Notes under the pieces: generated by a model | Databases searched by the model: none | Told to the model about the DNA's origin: nothing | The model's input: the letters and a program-made list of their open reading frames with translations, nothing else | Program-made: the position numbers and the translations under genes | Part shown: positions 26,105 to 34,433 of the stretch, one piece after another | Numbering within the stretch: the stretch's first letter is position 1 | Layout of the letters: each line of letters opens with the position of its first letter | Source of the DNA: Oxalobacteraceae bacterium | Lineage (GTDB): Bacteria > Pseudomonadota > Gammaproteobacteria > Burkholderiales > Burkholderiaceae_D | Assembly: GCA_023259175.1 (NCBI GenBank) | Contig: JAHFQV010000006.1 | Location: forward strand, 1-64,000 | DNA length: 64,000 nt | Reading direction: 5' to 3'

Positions 26105-27184
26105 TTAATTTTTTAGACGCTTAGTCGTCTCACGCACGACCAATTCTAATGGCGGGATGCTGGTTTCGACAGCGTCGCCGTTGATCAGATGGAGTAGTGC
26201 TTGAGCGGCGATGCGGCCAATGTCGCAGAGGGGTTGGCGCACGGTGGTTAAGGGTGGTGTGGTATAAGCCGAACTAGGTAGATCGTCGAATCCAATCAAA
26301 GAAATATCTTCAGGTACGCGTATGCCCTTGCGGTAAAGGCTGAGGCGCGCACCGTAGGCGCACAGATCATTGGCGGCGAAAATGGCGGTAAATTTTTGTT
26401 TTGTTTCGAGTAGATGGGTCGTGGCGCGTAGACCACTATTTTCATGGAAGTCACCATCGACTACGATCTTCGGGTTATAGGCGATGCCCGCTTCAGCCAA
26501 GGCTTTTTTGTAGCCGCTGAGTCGTTCGTCGGCATCGGTATGATTGGCAGGCCCAGTGATAAAGGCGATGTGACGATGACCTAATTCGATTAGGTGTTGG
26601 GTCGCTAAACGCGCACCGTATTCATTGTCGATTTTAAAGCCTAACGCACGCTCAGTTTGCAATGCACGTCCCGTCGAAACGATGGGTTTGTGTTTGGAAA
26701 ACTGCAGCACTGATTCGTCGGTAATACGTCCCGACAATAAGATGATGCCATCAACTTTGCGCGCCAATAGCAGCCTTATACGGTCAATTTCCTCTGCTGC
26801 ATTCCAATGACCGCTGACGATGACTGAAGCATAGCCGGTGCCGTTTAAGGCTTGATCTATGCCGTGTAGAGTTTCGTCAAAAAAGGGACTCGCAATATCT
26901 TGAACCACAATGCCGATGGTCATGGACTTTCCCTTTTTGAGCGCTTGCGCCATCGGGTTGGGGGCAAAGTTCATTTTCGCAATTGCATCCAATACGGCAC
27001 GTCGCTTTTCGTCCGAGACTTTGGCAGTGCCGTTGAGTATGCGCGATACCGTGCTGGGCGAAACACCCGCCTGTTGCGCGACTTCGATTAGCGTTGTGGG
27101 TGCGTTAGGGGTCAATGTGTCGCTCAAATGGAATCGGGCTAGGGTTGAGGATGGTCGTGGGCACGATTGTGCGGTGGGAAGCAT
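26105..27184 (-). CDS. LacI-family transcriptional regulator
   Basis: 359 residues. The LacI helix-turn-helix and hinge are at about 31-85 (TLIEVAQQAGVSPSTVSRILNGTAKVS, ending PNPMAQALKKGKSMTIG). The periplasmic-binding-protein-like effector domain follows (IGIVVQDIASPFF, DGIILLSGR, GHRHIAFITGP, TAIFAANDLCAYGA, ISLIGFDDLPSSAYTTPPLTTV). The ligand is probably a sugar or glycoside. About 30 residues precede the helix-turn-helix, longer than usual, and no Shine-Dalgarno is seen at ATG 27184, so the true start may be internal. Divergent from an MFS transporter whose promoter carries a LacI-type operator. Confidence 0.9.
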   Translation of the reverse strand: MLPTAQSCPRPSSTLARFHLSDTLTPNAPTTLIEVAQQAGVSPSTVSRILNGTAKVSDEKRRAVLDAIAKMNFAPNPMAQALKKGKSMTIGIVVQDIASPFFDETLHGIDQALNGTGYASVIVSGHWNAAEEIDRIRLLLARKVDGIILLSGRITDESVLQFSKHKPIVSTGRALQTERALGFKIDNEYGARLATQHLIELGHRHIAFITGPANHTDADERLSGYKKALAEAGIAYNPKIVVDGDFHENSGLRATTHLLETKQKFTAIFAANDLCAYGARLSLYRKGIRVPEDISLIGFDDLPSSAYTTPPLTTVRQPLCDIGRIAAQALLHLINGDAVETSIPPLELVVRETTKRLKN

Positions 27185-27284
27185 AGCATATGCAGTGCTA
27201 TTTCAGAAATGAAGGTGCGTATTGAAACACTTCGGAATGCTTCTGGGCAAACCAAATAATTCCGCGCTACCTTCAGTTCGGCCG

Positions 27285-27314
27285 TTGACACGATGGAAAA
27301 GAGCGGGTTATTAT
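27285..27314 (+). promoter_or_regulatory. Promoter of the MFS transporter gene
   Basis: Perfect -35 TTGACA (27285-27290), 18-bp spacer, -10 TATTAT (27309-27314; 5/6). The predicted start of transcription near 27321 falls in the centre of the adjacent operator. Confidence 0.7.
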
Positions 27315-27327
27315 GAAAACGTTTTCA
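27314..27327. promoter_or_regulatory. LacI-type operator overlapping the transcription start
   Basis: TGAAAACGTTTTCA, a perfect 14-bp palindrome with the central CG typical of LacI/GalR operators. It overlaps the last base of the -10 box and spans the +1 region of the MFS gene, the expected site for repression by the divergently encoded LacI protein. Confidence 0.85.
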
Positions 27328-27398
27328 CATTGGAGGCTCGTGCTGTTGAAAGTGTTGAGCAGTTCATGAAAACGAACATAAAAAAACTGGAGATATCG

Positions 27399-28712
27399 AT
27401 GTCATCATCCCTCGCTGTGCAGAACAAGATTAGCTCGCCTTTATTTTGGGTTCCGACCGCTTATTTCACGATGGCCTTGGGTTTTATGATGTTGACCAAT
27501 GTTACTGCGACCATGTTTAAGAATTTGGGTATGGGCAATGGTCAAGCGGCGGGATATTCGAGCATGTTCATCTTGGCCTACACGATTAAACCCTTGTATG
27601 CGCCTTTCGTTGAGATGTATCGCACGAAAAAATTCTTTGTTCTATGCGCGCAGTTTTTGATAGGTTTGGGTTTTGCGGGCGTCGCGATGTTGATGGCGCT
27701 GCCTAATTATTTGGTGTTGATGATGCCGCTGTTTTGGGTTTTGTCTTTCGTTGGCGCGACTCAGGATATTGCCAGCGATGGCGTGTATGTGACTTCGCTC
27801 GATCAGCGCAGCCAGTCTTTGTATTGCGGTTTGCAAAGCTTGAGTTGGAATATAGGACCGATTGTTGCCGTGGGCGGGATGGTGGCGCTGAGCGGGTTTT
27901 TACATACCCAGGTGTTTCATCATTCCCAAGCTAGCTTTGGTCCGGAATGGATAGAAGCTTGGCGGATTATTTTTTTTCTGGCAGCGGGTCTGACGCTGGC
28001 AATGGCGTTCTGGCACCTGCGTGTGATGCCTGAGGGGGAGCGGGCGCGCACAACGCCAAGCAGCGTGCCAGCCGCAGTGCAAATACTCAAAGATTCTTTT
28101 CTCACTTTTTTCCAAAAGCGTGACGTTTGGCGCATGGTGGCGTTTGCTTTTTTGTTTCGACTGAGCATAGGTTTTCTCGAAAAGATTGGTCCTTTTTTTA
28201 TGCTCGATCCGAGTGCGAAAGGCGGGTTGGGTTTATCCAATGAATTACTCGGCTTAGTTTATGGAACCTATGGATTAGCCGCTGTGCTCGTGGGTTCCTT
28301 ATTGGGCGGCTGGTTTGTGGCGCGCGGGGGGCTGAAGAAAACCTTGTTTCTCTTGTGTTGCGCGGTGAATATTCCTAACGTGACTTTTCTCATCATGAGT
28401 CTTTACTTGCCCAGTAGTTTGCTCGCGATCAGTGCAGGGGTGATCGTCGAGAAATTTTTCTTCGGCTTTGGTTCGGTTGGTTACATGATTTATCTGATGC
28501 AGGAACTCGCACCGGGCAAATACACCACGACTCACTACGCGTTTGGTACTGGATTAATGGGTTTATGTGGCATGTTGACGGGCATGGTCAGCGGCTATTT
28601 GCAGGAGTCTATGGGTTACGTGAGCTACTTTGTTTTCGTCATGGTGGCAACCATTCCATCGTTTCTGGCCTGCTGGTTCGCACCTTTTCATCACACCGAG
28701 AAATCCGTTTAG
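27399..28712 (+). CDS. MFS transporter, AmpG-like
   Basis: 437 residues with about 12 membrane helices. The conserved AmpG/SLC33-like start (FWVPTAYFTMALGFMML), the proline-bearing IKPLYAPFVEMY loop, and GATQDIASDGVYV are visible. By context it is an importer of a sugar, glycoside or muropeptide-like compound; the substrate is not determinable. The start is ATG 27399, with GGAG at 27389-27392. Longer in-frame starts (27222, 27366) are rejected because the first would place the promoter and operator inside the gene. Divergent from the LacI gene. Confidence 0.85.
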   Translation: MSSSLAVQNKISSPLFWVPTAYFTMALGFMMLTNVTATMFKNLGMGNGQAAGYSSMFILAYTIKPLYAPFVEMYRTKKFFVLCAQFLIGLGFAGVAMLMALPNYLVLMMPLFWVLSFVGATQDIASDGVYVTSLDQRSQSLYCGLQSLSWNIGPIVAVGGMVALSGFLHTQVFHHSQASFGPEWIEAWRIIFFLAAGLTLAMAFWHLRVMPEGERARTTPSSVPAAVQILKDSFLTFFQKRDVWRMVAFAFLFRLSIGFLEKIGPFFMLDPSAKGGLGLSNELLGLVYGTYGLAAVLVGSLLGGWFVARGGLKKTLFLLCCAVNIPNVTFLIMSLYLPSSLLAISAGVIVEKFFFGFGSVGYMIYLMQELAPGKYTTTHYAFGTGLMGLCGMLTGMVSGYLQESMGYVSYFVFVMVATIPSFLACWFAPFHHTEKSV

Positions 28713-29037
28713 GGAAGCGCGAAATTCTTCAATGTATGGATTATCGCGTTATTCTCATGCGCCGCTCGCTCGTAGGATGCGCTTAAACCGAGGTGTTCAT
28801 ATAGAAATCTCGGTTAAATCAGTGTAGACATAAATAATTAAGTAGTGTTTTATTCTCGATCCTGTCTTTTAGTGATCCCGCTCAAAGCTGTTTCCGGCTG
28901 AACTGTGCCGAGTCGTTTATACTCTCGCTTTGGCTCTGTGATTTTTGCGCAGGGCTTATCGTTTCTAGTGGTGCTGTGTTTTGCTGAGGTGTGGTTTGCT
29001 GAGGCACGCAGCGCGCTAATCTCACTGTGAGAAATAT
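28713..29037. other. Intergenic region between the MFS gene and ribA
   Basis: 325 bases without a credible gene. It holds one inverted repeat, AACCGAG/CTCGGTT with a 16-nt loop near 28785-28814, that may end the MFS transcript though no T-run follows. No FMN riboswitch motif was recognised ahead of ribA, and no clear promoter. Confidence 0.5.
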
Positions 29038-29670
29038 ATGTCGAGTTTTGGTTTGCCTGTTTCAAATGAAGCGCAGGCATTGGATTTTGTGGATGCTTGT
29101 GATTTGCCGACGACTTGGGCGAAATTTAGGATGCATGGCTTTGTTGAGCCCGATACTGGGAAAGAACATATTGCTTTAACCTTGGGTGATGTGTCTAACT
29201 TAACTGACGGCACTCCGGTATTAGCGCGAATACATTCTGAATGTTTGACAGGTGATGCTTTGTTTAGTCAGCGTTGTGATTGCGGGCCGCAATTAGCACT
29301 GGCCATGCAAAAAATTGCGCAGGAGGGACGCGGCGTTATTTTGTATTTGCGGCAGGAAGGGCGGGGCATTGGTTTACTCGCCAAGGTGCAGGCTTATCAC
29401 TTGCAAGATGCGGGCGCTGACACCGTCGAAGCCAATCAGAAACTCGGTTTTGCAGCCGATTTGCGCAGTTATAGTTTGTGTGAACCGATGTTGAAGCATT
29501 TACAGATTTCCAGCGTTAAATTGATGACGAATAATCCGCGTAAAATCGCTGCTTTGGAAAATATGCATGTGCGTGTTGCGGAGCATATTCCCTTAATCAT
29601 ACAGACCAATCCTTTTAACGAACGCTATTTGGAAACCAAGGCAAATAAGCTTGGGCATATGTTGGATTGA
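29038..29670 (+). CDS. ribA: GTP cyclohydrolase II
   Basis: Opens the imidazole ring of GTP in the first committed step of riboflavin synthesis. 210 residues, a stand-alone RibA without a RibB domain. Zinc ligands C69, C80 and C82 (C-x10-C-x-C in SECLTGDALFSQRCDCG), the nucleotide loop LRQEGRGIGL, the KVQAYHLQDAGADTVEAN region, and the terminal LMTNNPRKIAAL are all present. The ~20 residues before VSN/CDLPT-like sequence are longer than E. coli RibA. Isolated from other rib genes; the ribosome site GAGAAA is weak. Confidence 0.95.
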   Translation: MSSFGLPVSNEAQALDFVDACDLPTTWAKFRMHGFVEPDTGKEHIALTLGDVSNLTDGTPVLARIHSECLTGDALFSQRCDCGPQLALAMQKIAQEGRGVILYLRQEGRGIGLLAKVQAYHLQDAGADTVEANQKLGFAADLRSYSLCEPMLKHLQISSVKLMTNNPRKIAALENMHVRVAEHIPLIIQTNPFNERYLETKANKLGHMLD

Positions 29671-29757
29671 GTCGATCTTTTACGAGGTACTCGATAAAAT
29701 CAGAGGCCTTCTCTTATTCGGAAATTTCCGGTTTAAGGAAACGAAGCACAATGGTTT

Positions 29758-29793
29758 GCACAAAGCCACGCACAAAGCCAAGCACAAAGCCAA
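29758..29793. repeat. Tandem repeat (3 x 12 bp)
   Basis: GCACAAAGCCAC, GCACAAAGCCAA, GCACAAAGCCAA, 88 bp past the ribA stop and 98 bp before the S46 peptidase gene. No stop codon is involved. Confidence 0.9.
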
Positions 29794-29890
29794 GCCAGCC
29801 GCACACCGCAACTTAAGCAAGCTATACTAGCGCCCCTAAGAGACTAGTGCCATGACCCGCTTGGCTATGGCACTCTAAGGAGATCACTTC

Positions 29891-32020
29891 ATGAAAAAAT
29901 TATTTATTCCCGCCTTATTTTTACTTAGCAGCCTACCTGCACTGGCCGATGAGGGGCAGTGGCAGCCGCACCAATTATTACAGTTAAAAGCTGAATTAAA
30001 AAAGGTGGGCATCACAATTCCGGCTGAAAAACTCGCTGATTTGTCCAAACATCCTATGAGTGCCATCGTATCCACGGGGGGATGTTCAGCGTCTTTTGTC
30101 TCGCCCGAAGGCTTGATCGTCACCAACCACCATTGCGCTTACGACGCGATACAGCGCAATTCTAGCGCCAAGAAAAATTATATTGTCGATGGTTTCTTAG
30201 CCAAAACCCGAGCTGAGGAATTGCCCGCTGGCGCCAGTACGCGCGTGTACATCACCGACAAAGTCGATAATGTTAGCAAGGAGCTTGGTCTCGGTCTCAG
30301 CGCTGCCATGACAGGGCGTGAACGGCGCGAACAGATACAAAGTAACATCAAAAAAATCATCGCTGAATGTGAGCAAGACAAAGCCTACCGGTGCTCGGTT
30401 CCGAGTTTTCATCGTGGCCTAGAATATTATCGGATACGCCAGATGATGATACGCGATGTGCGTTTGGTGTATGCGCCAGCCGACATGATCGGTAACTATG
30501 GCGGCGACATCGATAATTTCGAATGGCCACGCCATACTGGCGATTTTTCTTTTTTGCGTGCCTATGTTGGTAAAGATGGTCGTCCCGCTGAACCTTCACC
30601 AGACAATGTGCCTTATCAATCGAAAGACTTTTTGGTGGTGTCGGCGGAAGGTTTAAAAAATGGCGACCCCATCTTATTGGCGGGCTATCCCGGTCGTACT
30701 AGCCGCTATAAATTGCCTGCCGAAATTCGTTTTGCCCGCGACACCGACTATCCTCTGCGCGCCGCTGAAATGCTGGCTGACATCGCGACCATAGCAGCGG
30801 CCACACAAGCCAAACCTGAGGACGAAGTGCGCTATGCCAGCGTGGTCAAAGGCATCAATAATCGCTTGAAAAAGACCCAAGGTTTAATCGCCGGTTTTGC
30901 GCGCAAAGATATCGCTGCAATTAAAGATCAAACCGATGCCCAATTTCGTCTCTGGCTCGCTGGAAAAGACGCGCAGAAGGCACCAGATTTATTGAAGCAA
31001 CTCGATACGGTGATCGCGCAAGACATGGCTTTATCGCAGGAAGAATTTGCATTTTCAGTGGCAAGCAACAGTGATTTACTGTCGAGCGCACGCACGCTAT
31101 ATCGGCTGGCGATCGAAAAAGAAAAGCCTAACGCAGAACGAGAAAGCGGCTATCAGGAACGTGATGTTGGGTTTATCAAAGCACGCTTGAGTCGACTCGA
31201 ACAATCCTTTGTCAGCGCCGTTGATCAAGCGCGTCTGACGGCTGGTTTGGCGCGCTATGCCAAATTGACTGTTCATCCTGCTGCGCTCGATGTCCTGCTG
31301 CCGAACCCCGCAACCGTGGCCGCGATGTTTGGTAAAACCCAATTGCATAACACCGCGCAACGTCTCGCATGGATGGAACAAAACCGCGCTGCATTCACAC
31401 AAACGGATGACGCCTTTATTCAACTCGCAGTGCAATTGCACGAAGTTGGCATGTCCTTAGAAAACCGTCGCAAAGAAATTGATGGTAATTTGGATTTCAT
31501 CATTCCGCAATACATGGAAGCGATGATTGCCTGGAAAAAATCCCAGGGAAAACCTGTCTATCCCGATGCCAATTCCACCTTACGCGTGACCTTTGGCAAT
31601 GTCGGTGCTTATGCGCCGCGTGATGGTGTCACGAAAGGGCCGTTTACGACCGTAGAAGGTATCGTCGAAAAACACACGGGCAATGAACCTTTCATCGCGC
31701 CAGCGCCTTTGTTGCAAGCGATCAAAGAAAAACGTTATGGGGTTTTCAAAGACAAAGTTTTAGCTACAGTTCCCGTCGATTTCTTATCCAGCGCCGACAC
31801 CACCGGTGGCAATTCCGGTTCTGCCGTGATGAATAAACGCGGTGAATTGGTGGGTTTGAATTTTGATTCCACTTACGAGTCCATCACCAAAGACTGGTAT
31901 TTCGATACCGCCATCACGCGGGCTATCCACGTTGATATCCGGTATATGTTGTGGGTCATGAAAGAAGTCGATCATGCCGACAATGTATTGAAGGAGCTGA
32001 CGATTAAATACCCGAAGTAA
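29891..32020 (+). CDS. S46-family dipeptidyl-peptidase (DPP7/DPP11 type)
   Basis: Exported serine exopeptidase releasing N-terminal dipeptides, active in the periplasm. 709 residues. A signal peptide (MKKLFIPALFLLSSLPALA) is cut at about 19. The catalytic His lies in TNHHC (80-81), the Asp in GGDIDNFEWPRHTGDFSF (D206/D208), and the nucleophile is S642 in TTGGNSGSAV. The residue 18 past the nucleophile, which sets P1 specificity (Gly in DPP7, Arg in DPP11), is Ser660 here. Single-gene unit followed by a hairpin. Confidence 0.93.
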   Translation: MKKLFIPALFLLSSLPALADEGQWQPHQLLQLKAELKKVGITIPAEKLADLSKHPMSAIVSTGGCSASFVSPEGLIVTNHHCAYDAIQRNSSAKKNYIVDGFLAKTRAEELPAGASTRVYITDKVDNVSKELGLGLSAAMTGRERREQIQSNIKKIIAECEQDKAYRCSVPSFHRGLEYYRIRQMMIRDVRLVYAPADMIGNYGGDIDNFEWPRHTGDFSFLRAYVGKDGRPAEPSPDNVPYQSKDFLVVSAEGLKNGDPILLAGYPGRTSRYKLPAEIRFARDTDYPLRAAEMLADIATIAAATQAKPEDEVRYASVVKGINNRLKKTQGLIAGFARKDIAAIKDQTDAQFRLWLAGKDAQKAPDLLKQLDTVIAQDMALSQEEFAFSVASNSDLLSSARTLYRLAIEKEKPNAERESGYQERDVGFIKARLSRLEQSFVSAVDQARLTAGLARYAKLTVHPAALDVLLPNPATVAAMFGKTQLHNTAQRLAWMEQNRAAFTQTDDAFIQLAVQLHEVGMSLENRRKEIDGNLDFIIPQYMEAMIAWKKSQGKPVYPDANSTLRVTFGNVGAYAPRDGVTKGPFTTVEGIVEKHTGNEPFIAPAPLLQAIKEKRYGVFKDKVLATVPVDFLSSADTTGGNSGSAVMNKRGELVGLNFDSTYESITKDWYFDTAITRAIHVDIRYMLWVMKEVDHADNVLKELTIKYPK

Positions 32021-32027
32021 GATAACG

Positions 32028-32055
32028 GACCTCCGCACATCGCTTGCGAGAGGTC
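32028..32055. terminator. Hairpin between the convergent S46 and DUF2726 genes
   Basis: GACCTC (32028-32033) pairs with GAGGTC (32050-32055), partly extended inward. It sits in a 40-bp gap between two convergent stops. Only TT follows, so termination strength is uncertain. Confidence 0.45.
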
Positions 32056-32060
32056 TTAGA

Positions 32061-32882
32061 TTATCGATGCAAAAACTTAGGATCCCAGATTGCCTGATTT
32101 TCGAACACCTGGGTGTACCGACTGTTTTCATGCTGAATCGCCATGACTTCGTTGGCGACATGTTTGGGTAGACCTATCCTGCGCATGGGGCGATTTTGCA
32201 GGAACAGCGATTCTAAATAAACTTTGAGATATTGCGGCTCGCCTGCAAAAATACAGATTTTATGCCAGATATGTGGGTACTCACTGAGAATGTATTTTTT
32301 CGGTGTTAGGCGCTCGATGGCCGTTAGCGAGAGGGCATTCGGATTATTGTGTTCGCTATAGGTGAAGACGCTTTGTTTTAGCCCACTTTTCTTTTGCTGC
32401 TCTTCATCCAGAACCAAATGGCCAATGGTAAGGGTGCTGGTCTGGGCTTTGGGCGCATCGAGTTCGGAAAAAGGTGCGACGATGCGTAGGATTTGTTCGA
32501 AGCTGGGCAAAGCGCTACGGCTCCAGCGTATGCTTTTGATGCCAGCACTTTCTAACAAATGACGAGTGGAAAATTCGTCGGCCTCGTTCTTGGCTTGACT
32601 TTCGTCTTCTAGTTCAACTACGTAGAGTAACTCGAGGTCTTTGTTGAAAATCGCAAAATCGATTTGATGGTCGAATAATTTTTCTTCAATCGCTTGGCGC
32701 TTTTTTTCGTTTTCCAAATGGGCTTCGATAATCGAAAGCAAGGAAATTTGTGGAAAAATGTGGCAGTTGGGCAGCGCTTTTTGTAGACGCTTAAAAAAAA
32801 CTTCGTCATTGTGCGCGAAGAATTTCCGTTTTTCACATGGGACTTCTTCTTTTTTCCCACGATCTAGAAATAGGCTAAACAT
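32061..32882 (-). CDS. DUF2726 domain protein (copy 1)
   Basis: 273 residues. The N-terminal half is a DUF2726 domain, a predicted restriction-endonuclease-like fold: NDEVFFKRLQKALPNCHIFPQISLLSII, then HQIDFAIFNKDLELLYVVELEDESQ, and LESAGIKSIRWS. The acidic V-E-L-E-D strand is kept, but the lysine that usually follows in the alpha-helix region is not obvious. The C-terminal ~100 residues (SEYPHIWHKICIFAGEPQYLKVYLESLFLQNRPMRRIGLPKHVANEV) form a region I do not know. GGAGG precedes the start. A diverged paralogue lies 151 bp upstream on the same strand. Confidence 0.75.
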   Translation of the reverse strand: MFSLFLDRGKKEEVPCEKRKFFAHNDEVFFKRLQKALPNCHIFPQISLLSIIEAHLENEKKRQAIEEKLFDHQIDFAIFNKDLELLYVVELEDESQAKNEADEFSTRHLLESAGIKSIRWSRSALPSFEQILRIVAPFSELDAPKAQTSTLTIGHLVLDEEQQKKSGLKQSVFTYSEHNNPNALSLTAIERLTPKKYILSEYPHIWHKICIFAGEPQYLKVYLESLFLQNRPMRRIGLPKHVANEVMAIQHENSRYTQVFENQAIWDPKFLHR

Positions 32883-33033
32883 GATTTTTCATTCCTCCAT
32901 CGCATAACTTCTCAGCGATAGTGCGCTGAAAATAACGAGTCATTGGCAATATACTTCGCTCATTTGAAAACGCAAGTAAGAAACTGAGTTGACAGGCAGA
33001 TGGTGAAGTTTTTCGGATAAACGGTGTCAAATT

Positions 33034-33843
33034 TTAGATAGGCAGGGTCGGAACTTCAAGCGTGCCTAGTTCTTCTATGCTCTGAAGAAATAAAATATTT
33101 TCGTCTTGTATCCGTTTAATTTCTTCTAGCACATCAGCGGGTAAGCCTTTGCGTTCTTTCGGTCGATCTTGAATGAACAAGCTTGCGAGATAGGCTTGTA
33201 ATGAGACCGGCGCACCAATCAGGAGACAGATTCGTTTCCAGATGTGTGGGTACTTGGCTTCCGTGAGACCGGCTGGCGCAAGTTCGAGCAGACGTTTAAG
33301 CGGCATGGCATGCGGATTGCCGTGCTCATGCAAGACGATGGGTTCGAGTGCTACTTGTGGTTTGGGTTTGCGCGGGTATTTAAATTCGGTGGCCAGCGTG
33401 TGATCAAAATTGAGGTGCGTCAGTAAGGCTTCGGTGTTGCGACTGGGATCGAGTCGCTTGACAATTTGCTCGAAGCTCGGAAACGGATTCTTGCGCCAGA
33501 GGAAAACTTTGATCCTCGCTTTTTGCAGAGCCTTGCGTAAAGGGCGGCGTTCATCTAGATCGCCTTTGCGTTTCAGAAGTACGACAAATTTGACTTCAAA
33601 TTGGCGATTTAAAACCACAAAATCCACCCTTTGCCGACCAAATTCGAGCATGGTTTGTTCGCTGCTTTTTTCGCCGGGAATGGCTTGCATGATGGAGGCA
33701 ACGGGTGCCTGCGCAAAAACCCGATGACGCGGCAGCGCTTGTTGTAACTGACGAAAAAAAATCGCTTCCTCATGTGAGAAAACAGCTTTAGCAGACCATA
33801 AAATTTCCTTGGTCTGAAATGGCGAGAGTATGCGGGTAAGCAT
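33034..33843 (-). CDS. DUF2726 domain protein (copy 2, diverged)
   Basis: 269 residues, paralogous to the next gene downstream along the whole length: HEEAIFFRQLQQALPRHRVFAQAPVASIM, RVDFVVLNRQFEVKFVVLLKRKGD, ARIKVFLWRKNPFPSFEQIVKRL, and AKYPHIWKRICLLIGAP...YLASLFIQDRPKERKGLP. Where copy 1 has V-E-L-E-D this copy has V-L-L-K-R, so the acidic cluster of the putative active site is lost; it is more basic overall. Start ATG 33843 with AGGG 8 bp upstream; the longer frame adds 16 unrelated residues. Function unknown. Confidence 0.72.
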   Translation of the reverse strand: MLTRILSPFQTKEILWSAKAVFSHEEAIFFRQLQQALPRHRVFAQAPVASIMQAIPGEKSSEQTMLEFGRQRVDFVVLNRQFEVKFVVLLKRKGDLDERRPLRKALQKARIKVFLWRKNPFPSFEQIVKRLDPSRNTEALLTHLNFDHTLATEFKYPRKPKPQVALEPIVLHEHGNPHAMPLKRLLELAPAGLTEAKYPHIWKRICLLIGAPVSLQAYLASLFIQDRPKERKGLPADVLEEIKRIQDENILFLQSIEELGTLEVPTLPI

Positions 33844-33914
33844 GACGTTGCCCTTTTCGATTTCAAGCAGGGGTAGGAATGCAATGCTCATCGCTCATCG
33901 CATTCCTACTTGCT

Positions 33915-34424
33915 TTAGTATTGTCCCATGTAATCACGTTTGCCAAGTTCCACACCGTGATGCCTCAAAATAGCATAAGCGGTGGTGACATGGAAGAAAA
34001 ATTGTGGCAAACCGTAGTGCAGCAAATACGCGTGGCCACTGAGTTTCTTTTCTTTAGGGGTGCCTGGGCGCAGCACAATTTCACGGGTTTCACTGCCAGT
34101 AAATTGTGCTTCATTCAGGCTCTTGATGAAACTCAAGGTCTGCGTGAGACGTTCTTGCAACTCGGCAAAACTGGTTTCTTCGTATTGCGATTCGGGTACT
34201 GCAACACCAGCCAAACGGGCGCTGATACTCGTTGCGAAATCGGTGGCAACTTGAATTTGGCGGATGAAGTGAAACATGTCTGGCGCGATGCGCGCTTGCA
34301 AAAAAACTTGATCATCAATTTTTTTTGCTTCGGCGTGCGCTTGGGCTTTTTGTAAAATGTCCTGCAAGCTCGCTAGCATTTGCGTGAAAACGGGGACGGA
34401 ACTGCTGTACATATTGAGATTCAT
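33915..34424 (-). CDS. DUF1993 family protein
   Basis: 169-residue predicted four-helix-bundle protein of the DUF1993 family, distantly like DinB: MYSSSVPVFTQMLASLQDILQKAQAHAEAK, ARIAPDMFHFIRQIQVATDFA, and the C-terminal LHYGLPQFFFHVTTAYAILRHHGVELGKRDYMG. Common in proteobacteria and unlinked to a known pathway. Preceded by a near-perfect AAGGAGG ribosome site, so it is well translated. It starts 9 bp after the parvulin stop, in the same operon. Confidence 0.85.
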   Translation of the reverse strand: MNLNMYSSSVPVFTQMLASLQDILQKAQAHAEAKKIDDQVFLQARIAPDMFHFIRQIQVATDFATSISARLAGVAVPESQYEETSFAELQERLTQTLSFIKSLNEAQFTGSETREIVLRPGTPKEKKLSGHAYLLHYGLPQFFFHVTTAYAILRHHGVELGKRDYMGQY

Positions 34425-34433
34425 GGTGCCTCC

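Noticed and set aside
27222-27398. Longer N-terminus for the MFS transporter
   Set aside because: It would put the promoter, operator and transcription start inside the coding region; ATG 27399 has a well-placed GGAG and the family N-terminus.
28713-29037. Possible FMN riboswitch before ribA
   Set aside because: None of the conserved RFN element stretches could be found in the 325-base leader.
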